DNA of 63,063 nt from Chitinophagaceae bacterium (lineage in GTDB: Bacteria > Bacteroidota > Bacteroidia > Chitinophagales > Chitinophagaceae), in the NCBI GenBank assembly GCA_027486835.1, contig JAIXOJ010000204.1:1-63063 (forward strand), in the 5' to 3' direction. The notes below the pieces were generated by a model that was given only the letters and a program-made list of their open reading frames with translations, searched no databases and was not told the origin of the DNA. Below are positions 1 to 10,265 of the stretch, one piece after another. Position numbers and translations under genes: made by a program. How positions within the stretch are numbered: the stretch's first letter is position 1; every line of letters begins with the position of its first letter.

Positions 1-147
1 CTCGCATTAAGAATGTGATGACTCGCATTAAGAAAGTGGTGCCTCGCATTACGAATGTGGTGCCTCGCATTAAGAATGTGATGACTCGCATTAAGAATGT
101 GATGACTCGCATTAAGAATGTGATGACTCGCATTAAAAATGTGACAT
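1..147. repeat. 21-bp tandem array 1 (7 units, cut by window edge)
   Basis: Seven consecutive 21-bp units start at 1, 22, 43, 64, 85, 106 and 127. The unit core is CTCGCATTAAGAATGTG followed by ATGA or a variant such as GTGC. Each unit contains a short inverted repeat, CGCATT-AAG-AATGTG, with one G-T pair and a 3-nt spacer. Because 21 is a multiple of three, one plus frame stays open with a 7-residue repeat and stops just after the array at about 151. I see no start for it inside the window. The array may begin before position 1. The units abut without unique spacers, so this is not CRISPR. Confidence 0.95.
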
Positions 148-702
148 CCTAAAACGACTTGACACCTTTGGGTGTTAATATTTACTTTTTAGTTGGTACC
201 AAATTTTCGAAAATTATCCTAATAAATTAGTCTATATGAATGCCCTTTTGGGGATTGGCATACCTGTTATTGCAGTTAATGAATCAGGCAAATTAGACTC
301 CTTTTTAAAATGGGAAGTGTTGGGGGTATGCCTTTTTGGGTGAGCTACAACTTAAAAGTTTGTTGGTGCAGATAAGGCAATTTATGTGTTATTAGATAAA
401 TAAGGGGTGCATTAATATTTTTGCATTCACATTTCGCAAATATTAGTTTGATTATACTCAGTTTAATTTCAAAGAGTTGCGCTGAAAAGGCACAGAGAAC
501 CACTGAGCTTCGAACCACTGTGGCTCTCTATGAACCACAGTGGAACTCAGAGTAATATATAATTTCACCGTCATCCTGATTGGGTAAATGGCAAATGAGA
601 AAAGGGGCGAAAAACTTTTATAAACCCGTTTTGAGTTTAGAATTTAACTATATCGCTTTTATGTTGCATTTTTACACCCACAATTTATCAACCAATTAAT
701 TC
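148..702. other. Intergenic stretch, one imperfect hairpin
   Basis: No recognisable gene lies here. A 38-codon-scale open stretch near 235-351 starts with ATG but resembles nothing I know. An imperfect hairpin lies at 503-550: CTGAG pairs with CTCAG on the outside and CCACTGTGG (515-523) pairs exactly with CCACAGTGG (535-543) inside. It is too far from the following gene's start to call a terminator or regulator. Confidence 0.5.
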
Positions 703-1353
703 ATGCAGAAAGTTTTATCAGTACTATTTCTTCAGTTGTTTGCTTGTATTTATTTATTGGCACAAGATACAAGCAGGTCAATTGGCTATCCTCAATATTT
801 AGTATCTGGCATATACCGCAATGAAAAGGAATTCATTGATAATAACCCTTTTATTAAAGCATCTGCAATTGTTACCCCAAAATATAAAACAAATAGCAAA
901 AATGACACAACGAATATCACCTACGAAGCCAAATTTTTTAATGCGAATTTTAGTGATTCAGCAAAACAAATTAGGAATTCATTTGGATTTTGTGATGGCA
1001 AAAACAGATTTATTGAAAAGGATGGGGCTTATTATATGATTAAAAATTTTGGAAAATATCCTTATTTCTATGAAGATAGCCCTTTTGCATTTACTCTTAT
1101 AAATGGGAATCCCTTTATTATGGTAACTTCTATTTTAGTGAGTACCACATCAAACCTAATTACACCAAAAGTTTTAGTTTATTTTAATAAAAAAGGAATC
1201 CTAAGAAATGCTACTGAACAATCTATTGGCTTTTTGTTAAAACAGGATAAGGATTTGGAAAAAGCCTTCTATAAAGAGCGACCTATGAATAATAATGTAT
1301 TTTTAAAATATTTAGATAAGATGAACCAGCGTTATTATTACTTGCCTCAGTAG
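703..1353 (+). CDS. Secreted protein of unknown function
   Basis: A 216-residue open frame begins with a clear signal peptide: basic MQK, then a hydrophobic stretch to about residue 20 ending in a plausible cleavage site after LLAQ. The rest is rich in Asn, Lys, Phe and Tyr, with no membrane segment and no motif I recognise. The predicted location is periplasm or outer membrane. It is the only plus-strand gene in the first 14 kb and has no partner nearby, since gcvP downstream is convergent. The start is the only ATG that includes the signal peptide. I do not assign a function. Confidence 0.75.
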   Translation: MQKVLSVLFLQLFACIYLLAQDTSRSIGYPQYLVSGIYRNEKEFIDNNPFIKASAIVTPKYKTNSKNDTTNITYEAKFFNANFSDSAKQIRNSFGFCDGKNRFIEKDGAYYMIKNFGKYPYFYEDSPFAFTLINGNPFIMVTSILVSTTSNLITPKVLVYFNKKGILRNATEQSIGFLLKQDKDLEKAFYKERPMNNNVFLKYLDKMNQRYYYLPQ

Positions 1354-1833
1354 TGCTTAATTTATTTTTGTTAATTAGAATCTTGAATTCCGAGTGGCAA
1401 AAGACTCCATAACCAAAGTTGTAAAATCAAATTGCTTACGTTAATTTATCAGTATAAACAATATCTATAACAGCGTGTCTCAATCTCTACTAAGAAATTT
1501 CAAACATAACCTGAACTGTTATATTTCACTCCCTTTGCTTATATTAAAATAATATCCTACTAATTATAAAATTCAATACAGTATAATTACTAATTGCATA
1601 ATTCAAGAACACCAAGAATCAATTCCCAAAAAAGAAAAATATTCGAATATAAATAACTGGCGGTTATGCCGTATAAGTGAAATTAAAGTGCTTATTCAGA
1701 TAAGCAACAAGCTAGGTTAGAGCAAAAGCACAAGCCTGTAACTGCTCATAATAATATGTGCTTTCACCAACAAAAAAGGCTTACTAACCTAAATGGTTAG
1801 CAAGCCTTTTGAATAAATAATTTGAAATATTTT
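1354..1833. other. Convergent intergenic region
   Basis: This AT-rich stretch lies between the unknown secreted protein (plus) and gcvP (minus). Apart from the gcvP terminator at its right end I see no gene, RNA or repeat. Confidence 0.6.
1774..1810 (-). terminator. Rho-independent terminator of gcvP
   Basis: A 16-bp stem (1774-1789 with 1795-1810, one mismatch) closes a 5-nt loop. On the minus strand it is followed by a run of six T. It begins 24 bp past the gcvP stop, the expected place. Confidence 0.85.
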
Positions 1834-4728
1834 CTATTGATAACTTTCCGTTGGTTCACAGGTGCAAATTAGGTTGCGGTCGCCAACTGTATTATTGACC
1901 CTAGCAACACTGGGCCAGAATTTATTGTGTGCAATGTACTGTAAAGGAAAGGCGGCTTCCTTTCGGGAATAAGGATATTGCCAGTCATCACTGCAAACAA
2001 TATGCTGGGTATGTGGGGCATTTTTCAATGGATTATTTGTTTTGTGGTAAGTACCATCTTCTACCAAACTAATTTCACCTCTAATAGCAATCAATGCTTC
2101 ACAAAAACGATCTAATTCCGCTTTATCCTCGCTTTCAGTAGGCTCAATCATGATTGTACCGGCTACAGGAAAACTCATAGTTGGCGCGTGAAATCCATAA
2201 TCTATCAAACGCTTTGCAACGTCTTCCGCTTCTACTCCAGCGGTTGCTTTGAAAGGTCGCAAGTCAATGATAAATTCATGTGCTGCTGTACCATTTTGAC
2301 CCGTATATAAAATGGTGAAATACTTTTCTAATCGTGCTTTCATATAATTAGCATTCAGTATTGCATATTCGGTAGCCCTTTTAAGTCCTTGATAACCAAG
2401 GAGTTTAATGTAAGCATAACTAATCAGCAAAATGGATGCAGAACCATAGGGTGTCGCTGAAACAGCATGGAGGTTAGCTATAGGTGCTTTATTTGTTCCT
2501 GAATCGTTGTTCTCAAAAGTAGCATGTCCCGGTAAGTAGGGTGCAAGGGCTGCTTTCACACAAATTGGCCCCATACCAGGACCGCCACCGCCGTGCGGTA
2601 TGGCAAAAGTTTTGTGTAAGTTTAAATGGCAAACATCCGCACCAATGACAGCTGGCGAGGTTAATCCAACTTGTGCATTCATATTGGCTCCGTCCATATA
2701 AACCAAACCACCCAGTTCATGTATGATGGCACAGATGCTATTAATAGAAGCTTCAAAAACCCCATGGGTTGACGGATAGGTAACCATTAAGCCAGCAAGC
2801 GCATTTGCATGTAACTCAGCTTTTGCTTTCAAGTCTTCCACATCTATCAACCCCTCTTCAGTTCCTTTAACTACTACTACGTTCATGCCTGCCATTACTG
2901 CGCTAGCTGGGTTGGTGCCATGGGCTGAAATGGGTATTAGCATAACATTTCTATGCGCTTCTCCCCCAGCCTGATGGTATCCCATAATAGTGAGCAAGCC
3001 TGCATACTCGCCTTGGGCACCGCTGTTTGGTTGTAAAGAGCAAGCATCAAATCCAGTTATTTTACAGAGATAATCGGATAGCTCATCAATAATTTGTTGA
3101 TAACCTAATGTTTGCCATTTCGGTGCAAAAGGGTGAATAACACTAAATTCTGGCCAACTTAATGGTATCATTTCGGTAGCTGCATTTAGTTTCATCGTAC
3201 AACTTCCCAACGAAATCATGCTGGTATTTAAAGAAAGATCTTTGTTCTCTAAAAATTTAATGTACCGCATCATTTCGCTTTCGCTGTGATGGGTATTAAA
3301 AACCGATTGTTGCAAGAAAGTGGAAGTTCGCTGGGCAAATGCTGGTAAGCTGTAGTTAATTTCACCCTCTTCAAAGCCAATCGTGGCTTCATTTTGACCC
3401 AAAGTTTCTGCGAAGCTGTAGGCCACATCCAAAACGTCAATTTGACTTGTCGTTTCGTCTAAAGAAATAACCACATGATTATCATCCAAGTAAAAGAAAT
3501 TTTGCTTGTTCTTTTCAGCAATAGGTAGCAAAACAGCTTTCTCAACTACTACAGTTATGGTATCGAAAAAAAAGTTATTGACTATTGTAAAACCCAATTC
3601 TTGCAGCGATTCTACCAAAGCTTGAGCGAGCAAATGAATTCTTTGGGCAATTTTTTTTAATCCTTCTGCACCATGATAAACTGCGTACATGGCAGCCATA
3701 TTGGCCAGTAAAGCCTGTGCAGTACAAATATTTGATGTGGCCTTTTCTCGCTTTATATGCTGCTCCCTTGTTTGTAAGGCCATTCTTAATGCCCTATTTC
3801 CTTGAGCATCAACACTCACACCTATTAGTCTGCCGGGTATAGACCGCTTGAATTCTTCTTTAGTTGCAAAGAAGGCCGCGTGTGGGCCACCAAACCCGAG
3901 TGGTACACCAAAACGTTGGGTTGAACCCACCGCCACATCTGCTCCAAATTCACCAGGAGGAGTTAAAAGGGTAAGTGCCAATAGGTCTGTGGCTATAACT
4001 ACAAACCCACCAACAGCATGAACGGAATCTATAAATGATGAATAGTCGTTCACTTCACCCTTAAGGTTAGGATATTGTAGCAAACAACCAAAATAATTAT
4101 CGGTAATAGTGGCATTAGCTGCGTCGCCAAAAACTAGTTGTATGTTTAGTGGTGTTGCTCGGGTTATGAGGACGGATTTTGTTTGTTGAAATACATTATC
4201 ATCAACAAAAAATAAATTCTTATCCATTTTGGCAGATTTATTTGCCAAATGAAAAACCATATTCATGGCTTCGGCTGCAGCCGTGGCTTCGTCTAATAAG
4301 GATGCATTGGCTATTGGAAGGGCAGTAAAATCGCTAACCATCGTTTGAAAATTTAATAAACTTTCCAATCTGCCTTGACTAATTTCCGCTTGGTAGGGCG
4401 TATATTGAGTGTACCATCCAGGATTTTCGAAAATATTTCTCAAAATAACACTTGGGGTAATGGTACCATAATAACCTTGACCAAGATAATTCTTAAGTAC
4501 TTTGTTTTGGTTTGCTATTGCTCTTAGTTCCTCTAGATAGGTAAATTCACTAACACTTGCTGGTATTGCAAGTGGTGCTTTCAGTCGGATGGCATCTGGA
4601 ATTGTCTTAGTTATTAGTTCTTCCATTGTATCAATCCCAATAACCTTGAGCATTTCCTGCGTTTCAGTGCCGTTCGGTCCAATATGGCGTTCTTGAAACG
4701 CTGCATCCTGCTGTTTGAATAAATTCAT
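1834..4728 (-). CDS. gcvP: Glycine dehydrogenase (decarboxylating), P-protein
   Basis: This 964-residue protein is the full-length, single-chain P-protein of the glycine cleavage system. It decarboxylates glycine with pyridoxal phosphate and passes the aminomethyl group to the lipoyl H-protein in the cytoplasm. The N-terminal half opens with FQERHIGPN. The C-terminal half carries the PLP-lysine motif NLHKTFAIPHGGGGPGMGP. Length matches the family (about 950-970). The start ATG gives the usual N-terminus (MNLFKQQDAAFQERHIG). gcvH and gcvT are not adjacent, as is common in Bacteroidota. The gene is monocistronic, with its own terminator and about 900 bp of non-coding DNA upstream. Housekeeping; unrelated to the sugar genes. 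Confidence 0.97.
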   Translation of the reverse strand: MNLFKQQDAAFQERHIGPNGTETQEMLKVIGIDTMEELITKTIPDAIRLKAPLAIPASVSEFTYLEELRAIANQNKVLKNYLGQGYYGTITPSVILRNIFENPGWYTQYTPYQAEISQGRLESLLNFQTMVSDFTALPIANASLLDEATAAAEAMNMVFHLANKSAKMDKNLFFVDDNVFQQTKSVLITRATPLNIQLVFGDAANATITDNYFGCLLQYPNLKGEVNDYSSFIDSVHAVGGFVVIATDLLALTLLTPPGEFGADVAVGSTQRFGVPLGFGGPHAAFFATKEEFKRSIPGRLIGVSVDAQGNRALRMALQTREQHIKREKATSNICTAQALLANMAAMYAVYHGAEGLKKIAQRIHLLAQALVESLQELGFTIVNNFFFDTITVVVEKAVLLPIAEKNKQNFFYLDDNHVVISLDETTSQIDVLDVAYSFAETLGQNEATIGFEEGEINYSLPAFAQRTSTFLQQSVFNTHHSESEMMRYIKFLENKDLSLNTSMISLGSCTMKLNAATEMIPLSWPEFSVIHPFAPKWQTLGYQQIIDELSDYLCKITGFDACSLQPNSGAQGEYAGLLTIMGYHQAGGEAHRNVMLIPISAHGTNPASAVMAGMNVVVVKGTEEGLIDVEDLKAKAELHANALAGLMVTYPSTHGVFEASINSICAIIHELGGLVYMDGANMNAQVGLTSPAVIGADVCHLNLHKTFAIPHGGGGPGMGPICVKAALAPYLPGHATFENNDSGTNKAPIANLHAVSATPYGSASILLISYAYIKLLGYQGLKRATEYAILNANYMKARLEKYFTILYTGQNGTAAHEFIIDLRPFKATAGVEAEDVAKRLIDYGFHAPTMSFPVAGTIMIEPTESEDKAELDRFCEALIAIRGEISLVEDGTYHKTNNPLKNAPHTQHIVCSDDWQYPYSRKEAAFPLQYIAHNKFWPSVARVNNTVGDRNLICTCEPTESYQ

Positions 4729-5633
4729 TTAAACGTAATTAAGTTAGAAAATAATTCTTCAACTCAATCTTAACTGTAAAGGCTATTTTCAATCTTCAAT
4801 AATCGAAATTGAATACAAGATTAAATAATCAAAGGTTAGAATGGGAATTTTTAAACCATAGATTCTCACCGTAAGCATAAACAGCAATGATTAAGTTGCG
4901 AAAGTTCGCAAATGTAAATGGCTGGAACATGCAAATGGGCTGATTGTTGTTAGTGAGTTTGGGTATGTCCTAAAATTTGAAACGCCCGTAAAGAATTACA
5001 GGCGTTTTGTTAAACAAGCAAAAAACACAAAAATCGTTAGAGGTCAACAGTTACTACTTCATTATATCTAACTAACCATCGGCAATTAGGGTTAGTATTT
5101 CACTGCGTTACAGTTGCAATACTAGATGAAAATTTAACAATAAAATCATATTGGCTTTGACTTTTTTACCAGCTATCGATGTTTGGAAAAGTATAACATG
5201 ATATTTTTTCCGAACCGAACACTATAAAATTCAAAATCAAGCACTAAAAACCTGTATTTCTATCATTGGAAGGTGTTAATTTTTAAAAAAAAATGGGACT
5301 TCTTGTTAAATAATTGGTAACCCAAGAGAATAAAAAAGTTATCCACAATTTCTTTTCTCCAATTCCCAGTAATTGTCAATCAAAACAGTAACTGTTAATC
5401 ATGCCTTCATTTTTACTTTACTAACGGTTTATGTTTTATTCAAATAACCCAGATTTTTTGTTTAAAAAGTCAAATCAAATTTGACCCCTCATCTCAACTT
5501 CACAACCTAAGCAGAAATCCCAACTAAAACCTCAAATTCGCCAGATTTCGCCTCAAAACGCCTTTAAAAGTTCAAAATGCCAAATTGTTTTACATCTTTC
5601 TTAAAGGATTTAGACCTCCCCTATCCCACCGAC
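4729..5633. other. 900-bp intergenic region upstream of gcvP
   Basis: I find no gene here. A hairpin at 4980-5007 (AAACGCC.GTAA pairing with TTAC.GGCGTTT) looks like a stray terminator. A possible Bacteroidota -7 box for gcvP, TACATTTG on the minus strand, lies at 4909-4916, but its -33 TTTG is only about 15 bp away, so I treat it as weak. A plus-strand open frame from 5577 runs into the antisense of the next gene and is rejected. Confidence 0.5.
4980..5008. terminator. Terminator-like hairpin
   Basis: An 11-bp stem with one mismatch and a 4-nt loop is followed by TTTTGTT on the plus strand and TTTCAAATTTT on the minus strand. No gene ends close by on either strand, so its host transcript is unknown. 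Confidence 0.4.
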
Positions 5634-6407
5634 CTACCCATTCAAGCTCCCCAACAACTGTTCATGCAAAATCCCATTGCTCGCTACCACGCCTTTGAAT
5701 TGGATCTGAAAGGGATGGCCGCTAAAATCGGTTACCGTTCCGCCTGCTTCTTGGATGATGAGGGCTGCGGCGGCAGTATCCCAAGGGGCAAGGTTGTATT
5801 GGTAAAACGCATCGAAGCGGCCAGCGGCTAGCCAGCATAAATCCAAAGCCCCACTGCCTAATCGCCTAGTTGGTACGCCCTGGTTGATGAGTTTTATGAA
5901 GTGTGGAAGAGCGGCTTGTTGCGACAATTGGGGATCGTAAGGAAAATCGGTTACGATACAGGCGTTTTCAATGCGTTCTACCCTGCTCACTTGTAGTGTT
6001 TGGGTTTGATTGATAGATGCACCTTTGCCTTTTTCCGCAAAAAACAATTCGTTCATAAACGGATTGAACACCGCCCCGAGTATCGTTTCCCCTCCCTTTT
6101 GCAGCGCAATGCTGGTGCAACAAAGCGGGATGCCGTGAAAAAAATTGGTAGTGCCGTCAATAGGGTCTATCACCCATTGGTATTCGTTTTCTTGCCACAA
6201 ACTCCCTGCTTCTTCAGTAAGGATATTATGGTCGGGAAAATGTTGTTGAACAATAGAAAGAATGGCTTTCTCGCAAGCATAATCGGCTGCGGTCACAAAA
6301 TTGTTTTTGCCTTCCGATTTTACATCAATCTCCATTTTTTTGCCCGCAAATTCCAACATGGTTTTGCCAGCTACTTCTGCTGCTTTTAATAGTACTTCTT
6401 TCAACAT
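5634..6407 (-). CDS. Inositol-1-monophosphatase family protein
   Basis: At 257 residues it has normal length for the Mg-dependent inositol monophosphatase/SuhB family, which hydrolyses inositol phosphates and related sugar phosphates in the cytoplasm. Both signature motifs are present. Motif 1 is WVIDPIDGTTNFFHG (about residues 78-92) with metal ligands Asp81 and Asp84, preceded by the TEEAG acidic ligands near 65. Motif 2 is APWDTAAAALIIQEAGG near residue 205. The ATG start gives the standard N-terminal helix. It lies downstream of the sugar kinase on the same strand, with a 257-bp gap holding a dispersed hairpin repeat, so co-transcription is uncertain. SuhB-like or CysQ-like substrate choice cannot be told from sequence alone. 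Confidence 0.9.
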   Translation of the reverse strand: MLKEVLLKAAEVAGKTMLEFAGKKMEIDVKSEGKNNFVTAADYACEKAILSIVQQHFPDHNILTEEAGSLWQENEYQWVIDPIDGTTNFFHGIPLCCTSIALQKGGETILGAVFNPFMNELFFAEKGKGASINQTQTLQVSRVERIENACIVTDFPYDPQLSQQAALPHFIKLINQGVPTRRLGSGALDLCWLAAGRFDAFYQYNLAPWDTAAAALIIQEAGGTVTDFSGHPFQIQFKGVVASNGILHEQLLGSLNG

Positions 6408-6485
6408 AGTTTTTAAATTTTTTTACAATGATAATTGAAATCGGATTGACCTATTTGAATAGGATACATCTATTGCTAACATTCA

Positions 6486-6528
6486 ATGGGCTGCACCCAT
6501 TGCTAACATATTACGCCCTTTCAGGGCT
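6486..6528. repeat. 43-bp dispersed two-hairpin repeat, copy 1
   Basis: The repeat contains ATGGG-ctgca-CCCAT, a linker TTGCTAACATATTAC, then GCCCT-ttc-AGGGC. A second 43-bp copy lies at 22663-22705 with the same layout. It is in the 5' region of the inositol-phosphatase gene, 79 bp before its start. It resembles palindromic intergenic repeats I recall from Bacteroidota genomes. Function unknown. Confidence 0.8.
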
Positions 6529-6664
6529 ATGTATGGATAAGAATTTTTATTAATTGTGCAATATAAAATAATTGAATTTTTAGGAAAAAATAAGCGCGAT
6601 AGGGTAAAATATGTAGTCATTGCAAAAAAATCAATTTAATCACCCCAATCAAAAAAATCAATGG

Positions 6665-8323
6665 TCAAGATGATTTGCCCAACTCTACATATTGCTGATA
6701 CCTTTTCTCATACACAGGTACTACTATCGCATTGGGATGATAGGTTAAACCAAACCCTTGCCCCATTGCAGCCATTGCAGCTTGCACAGAGGGGTAAACC
6801 CCAGACACTGTTGCAGCAAACATGGCTGTACCAAGGGCGCAGGTCTGTTCGCTGTTGTGTACGCTAATAGGTCGGTTCAATACATCGGCCAATACCTGCA
6901 TGATGTAAGGAGATTTTTGGGCTATACCGCCCAGGGCGATGATTCCTTTGATGGCGATGCCTTCGGATTCAATCCGTTCCAAAATGGCTTTTGCGCCAAA
7001 ACATGTGGCTTCTACCAACGATTTAAAAATGCGGGGGGCATCGGTGCCTAAATGCAATCCTGTGATAGCTCCTTTTGCAAGTGGGTTGGCATCGGGGGTA
7101 CGCCTTCCATTCAACCAATCAATGGACAGTTCGAGGGTTTCAGTCAATTCTATCTTGGTGGCTTCTTGGGTTAGGTTAATCAGAATGGTATCCTGCAACT
7201 GTTGATAGAATTCCAATAGTTTACCATCCTGTTGTTGGTGGGTGGACAATAGTTGTTCCATTGGCCACAACAGCAATTGTTTGAACCAAGCATATACATC
7301 GCCAAAGGCACTTTGACCTGCTTCCAAGCCCACCATGTTGGGAATAATAGAACCGTTCACCTGTCCGCAAATTCCTTTTACCAATTTTTGGTGCATGTCT
7401 TCTGTCGGTACCACCACCATATCGCAAGTGGATGTGCCTATCACTTTGCTCAAATAATACGGTTCAATTTCTCCACCAACTGCCCCAGCATGGGCATCCA
7501 TCAAGCCAATACCCACCACCACTTTTTCTGATAATCCCAATCTTTCCGCCCATTCCTTGCTCAAAAAGCCAGCGGGTTGAGCAGCATGAAAGGTTTGAGC
7601 GGGCAATTTTTCGGCAAAACCATCCAACAAATTATCCCAAGCATTGAAAAAATCGTTGGGGGGAAATCCACCAAACTGTGCTGCCCACAACCCTTTGTGT
7701 CCTGCCGTGCAAACACCTCTTTTTACCTCGTTTACCAATGCGCCTCCCGTTAATAAAAATGGCATCCAATCCGCATGTTCCACCCATCCGGCAATATTGT
7801 TTCTTACCTCTAAATCTACCCTAAGAATGTGCAACAGCTTGGCCCAATACCATTCGGAAGAATAAATTCCGCCTACGAATTGCAAATAATCTTCCCCTTC
7901 CCAATCGGCAGCATGTTTGTTCAGTTCATCGGCTTCTTGAATGGAGCTATGGTCTTTCCACAATACAAACATGGCATTAGGGTTATGCTCAAAATCGGAA
8001 TGCAACGCAAGCGGCACCCCTGCCGCGTCTACCGCTACTGGCGTTGAACCTGTAGTGTCTATGGACAACCCCACCACAGCTTGGGCAATGCTGTCATCCA
8101 CTTGTTGCAAACAAGATTTAATTACAAATTCCAACCCCTCCACATAATCAAGAGGGTGCTGTCTGAATATTTGTGCTGCTGGATTGCAATACAAGCCTTT
8201 TGACCAACGGGGATAGGGAAAAACAGCCGTTGCCACCGTATTGCCATTGGAAGTATTCACTAAAATGGCTCTTACCGAATCGGTGCCATAATCCACCCCA
8301 AACACGAAAGCATTTTTAACCAT
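6665..8323 (-). CDS. FGGY-family carbohydrate kinase (ribulokinase-like)
   Basis: This 552-residue FGGY kinase phosphorylates a ketose with ATP in the cytoplasm. The N-terminal phosphate-binding motif GVDYGTDSVRAILV (about residues 9-22) and length match L-ribulokinase (AraB) better than the shorter fuculokinase (FucK). The C-terminal lobe has GGIAQKSPYIMQVLADVLNRP, the FGGY adenosine region. It follows L-fucose isomerase on the same strand, 145 bp away, with a strong terminator between them, so it is either a read-through gene or has its own promoter. Family resemblance says L-ribulose, while context says L-fuculose or D-ribulose. I therefore give no gene symbol. Confidence 0.88.
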   Translation of the reverse strand: MVKNAFVFGVDYGTDSVRAILVNTSNGNTVATAVFPYPRWSKGLYCNPAAQIFRQHPLDYVEGLEFVIKSCLQQVDDSIAQAVVGLSIDTTGSTPVAVDAAGVPLALHSDFEHNPNAMFVLWKDHSSIQEADELNKHAADWEGEDYLQFVGGIYSSEWYWAKLLHILRVDLEVRNNIAGWVEHADWMPFLLTGGALVNEVKRGVCTAGHKGLWAAQFGGFPPNDFFNAWDNLLDGFAEKLPAQTFHAAQPAGFLSKEWAERLGLSEKVVVGIGLMDAHAGAVGGEIEPYYLSKVIGTSTCDMVVVPTEDMHQKLVKGICGQVNGSIIPNMVGLEAGQSAFGDVYAWFKQLLLWPMEQLLSTHQQQDGKLLEFYQQLQDTILINLTQEATKIELTETLELSIDWLNGRRTPDANPLAKGAITGLHLGTDAPRIFKSLVEATCFGAKAILERIESEGIAIKGIIALGGIAQKSPYIMQVLADVLNRPISVHNSEQTCALGTAMFAATVSGVYPSVQAAMAAMGQGFGLTYHPNAIVVPVYEKRYQQYVELGKSS

Positions 8324-8416
8324 TGTTTTTAATGATTTTAATAATTTATTTGATTGTGTAAATGAGTCGTTTTATGTAATCAATTACACACCACTCTTCT
8401 TTGAACTTTTATGCTT

Positions 8417-8455
8417 AAAAAAAGATACCCACCAGCTTTTGGCAAGTGGGTATCT
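8417..8455 (-). terminator. Rho-independent terminator after fucI
   Basis: AGATACCCAC (8423-8432) pairs perfectly with GTGGGTATCT (8446-8455). On the minus strand the stem is followed by seven T. It sits 13 bp past the fucI stop and separates it from the downstream kinase, so kinase expression may be attenuated. Confidence 0.88.
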
Positions 8456-8468
8456 GATTGCTGAAATA

Positions 8469-10265
8469 TTATTTATACAATGGGCCATAAGTGGCACAAG
8501 CTCTGTAATCAGCCCCTTCTGGTTCAGAACCAAATGAAGCCCAAGCACTTGGACGGAATATGGCTGCATCAGGCACATTGTGCATGTTTACTGGGATGCG
8601 TAGAATTGCTGCGAGGGTGATTAAATCGGCTCCTATATGTCCATAGCTGATCGATCCATGGTTAGCACCCCAATTATTCATCACGGAATAAACAGAGGTA
8701 AATGCGCCTTTGCCCGTTAGGATGGGTACAAACCAAGTGGTAGGCCAGGTTTCGTTGGTGCGTTTGTCGATGGTTTCATATACATCTTGCGGCAAATCGA
8801 TGCTGTAGCCCTCGGCTATTTGCAACACAGGCCCAATCCCTTTTACCAAATTGATTCTCGACATCGTCAAGGGCATCCCTCCTTTTGATAGGAACTTGGA
8901 AGAATATCCACCGCCACTGAAATATTCGGTCATGCCGGGATACCAAGTGGTGGCGTCCAAGCAGGCTTGGGCTTCTTCTTCGGAAATATCATAGAATGGT
9001 TTTAAGGCTGGTTGGCCATCAATGGATTGATAACCACTGCCATCTAAGGTGGCAGAACCCGAATTGATGAGGTGCAAAAAGCCATTAGCGGCATCCCCTT
9101 CCAATTTTTTACCTGTGATTCTTTCAACAGCTTCAGGGCTCCAATAGGTACGAACATCCGCAAAAATTTGAGCGGTATTGGTCAACAAATGACCAAACAA
9201 CATAGTGATGCCGTTCAATGAATCATTTTCAGTAGCCACAATAAATGCCTGACGGATGCCATTCCAATCGAAAGATGAATTCAAAATGGCTTCTGAAAAA
9301 TCACCATTGGGGAAATGGTCTGTCCATTGCCTTTGACCTTGGAATCCACTGGCTATGGCATTTCTTCCCAATGCTTCTTCACCATATCCGATGGCTTTTA
9401 GGGCTGGGTTGCCAATCATCAAATCACGGATTATGAGGGTCATCTTTACCACCGTTTCCCAATTCTTATCCTTCACCTCCCTGCTCAACACTGGGCCGAG
9501 TTTGTTTACATCTTCCCCTTCTTTGCAGTTGGCTTTGGTCCAAGCCAATGCTTTTTCAAATTCTGCTTCATCGTAGATTTTGTTGTCGATCCTGCGCACC
9601 AATTCGCTCATGTCCACATAATCGTTGCGCATGCCAAGGTATTCCTGAAAGAATGGTTCGTGGATGATGGAACCTGCAATACCCATTGAAACCGAACCTA
9701 TGGAAAGATAGGTTTTCCCACGAAGCTGTGCTGCTGCCAATCCAGCTTTGATGAAACGTAAAATTTTGGTACGCACATCGTCGGGGATATAAGTATCACC
9801 CACATCTTGTACATCCTTTCCATAAATGCCAAAAGCTGGCAATCCTTTTTGGTTATGTCCTGCTAAGGCTGCCGCTAAATAAACAGCACCCGGTCGCTCC
9901 GTTCCGTTGAAACCCCAAATGGCTTTTGGCAACAAGGGATCCATATCAATGGTTTCGCTACCATAACACCAACATGGCGTAACCGTGAGCGAAACACCCA
10001 CGCCCGCTCTTTTAAACTTTTCTGCTGCCAATGCAGCTTCTGCCACGCCCCCAATGCAGGTATCGGCAATGACCACTTCCACTTCCGAACCATCGGGATG
10101 CCTTAAACTGGAACGAATAAGATTGGCCACATTGTTGGCCATTTCCATAGTAATGACTTCCAAAGATTCCCTCACCCCACCCAAACGGCCGTCAATGGCC
10201 GGGCGGATTCCCACTTTGGGGTTTTCCCCATGATAACGATGTAAACCAACTGTTTGAACTGACAT
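8469..10265 (-). CDS. fucI: L-fucose isomerase
   Basis: The 598-residue protein aligns by eye with E. coli FucI over its whole length. Shared stretches include [54 protein letters not shown] and the C-terminal [13 protein letters not shown]. It converts L-fucose to L-fuculose (also D-arabinose to D-ribulose) in the cytoplasm using Mn2+. The metal-binding Glu and Asp lie in [10 protein letters not shown], and the His lies in the [12 protein letters not shown] region. It follows the GH28-type gene by 218 bp and is upstream of the FGGY kinase. With the GH151-type fucosidase two genes upstream, this makes a coherent fucose-release and isomerisation set. No fuculose-phosphate aldolase is in the window. 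Confidence 0.96.
   Translation of the reverse strand: MSVQTVGLHRYHGENPKVGIRPAIDGRLGGVRESLEVITMEMANNVANLIRSSLRHPDGSEVEVVIADTCIGGVAEAALAAEKFKRAGVGVSLTVTPCWCYGSETIDMDPLLPKAIWGFNGTERPGAVYLAAALAGHNQKGLPAFGIYGKDVQDVGDTYIPDDVRTKILRFIKAGLAAAQLRGKTYLSIGSVSMGIAGSIIHEPFFQEYLGMRNDYVDMSELVRRIDNKIYDEAEFEKALAWTKANCKEGEDVNKLGPVLSREVKDKNWETVVKMTLIIRDLMIGNPALKAIGYGEEALGRNAIASGFQGQRQWTDHFPNGDFSEAILNSSFDWNGIRQAFIVATENDSLNGITMLFGHLLTNTAQIFADVRTYWSPEAVERITGKKLEGDAANGFLHLINSGSATLDGSGYQSIDGQPALKPFYDISEEEAQACLDATTWYPGMTEYFSGGGYSSKFLSKGGMPLTMSRINLVKGIGPVLQIAEGYSIDLPQDVYETIDKRTNETWPTTWFVPILTGKGAFTSVYSVMNNWGANHGSISYGHIGADLITLAAILRIPVNMHNVPDAAIFRPSAWASFGSEPEGADYRACATYGPLYK

Noticed and set aside
235-351. Short ATG-initiated frame upstream of the first gene
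   Set aside because: Under 40 codons, with no recognisable signal, motif or clear upstream promoter.
4909-4916. Strong promoter for gcvP
   Set aside because: The -7-like TACATTTG is present but the -33 element is at the wrong distance, so I mention it only as weak.
5577-5831. Plus-strand 84-codon open frame
   Set aside because: Most of it is antisense to the inositol-phosphatase gene, and it has no signal, motif or family resemblance.
8469-10265. L-arabinose isomerase (AraA) instead of FucI
   Set aside because: The sequence follows E. coli FucI along its whole length, including the C-terminal end. AraA is shorter and different.
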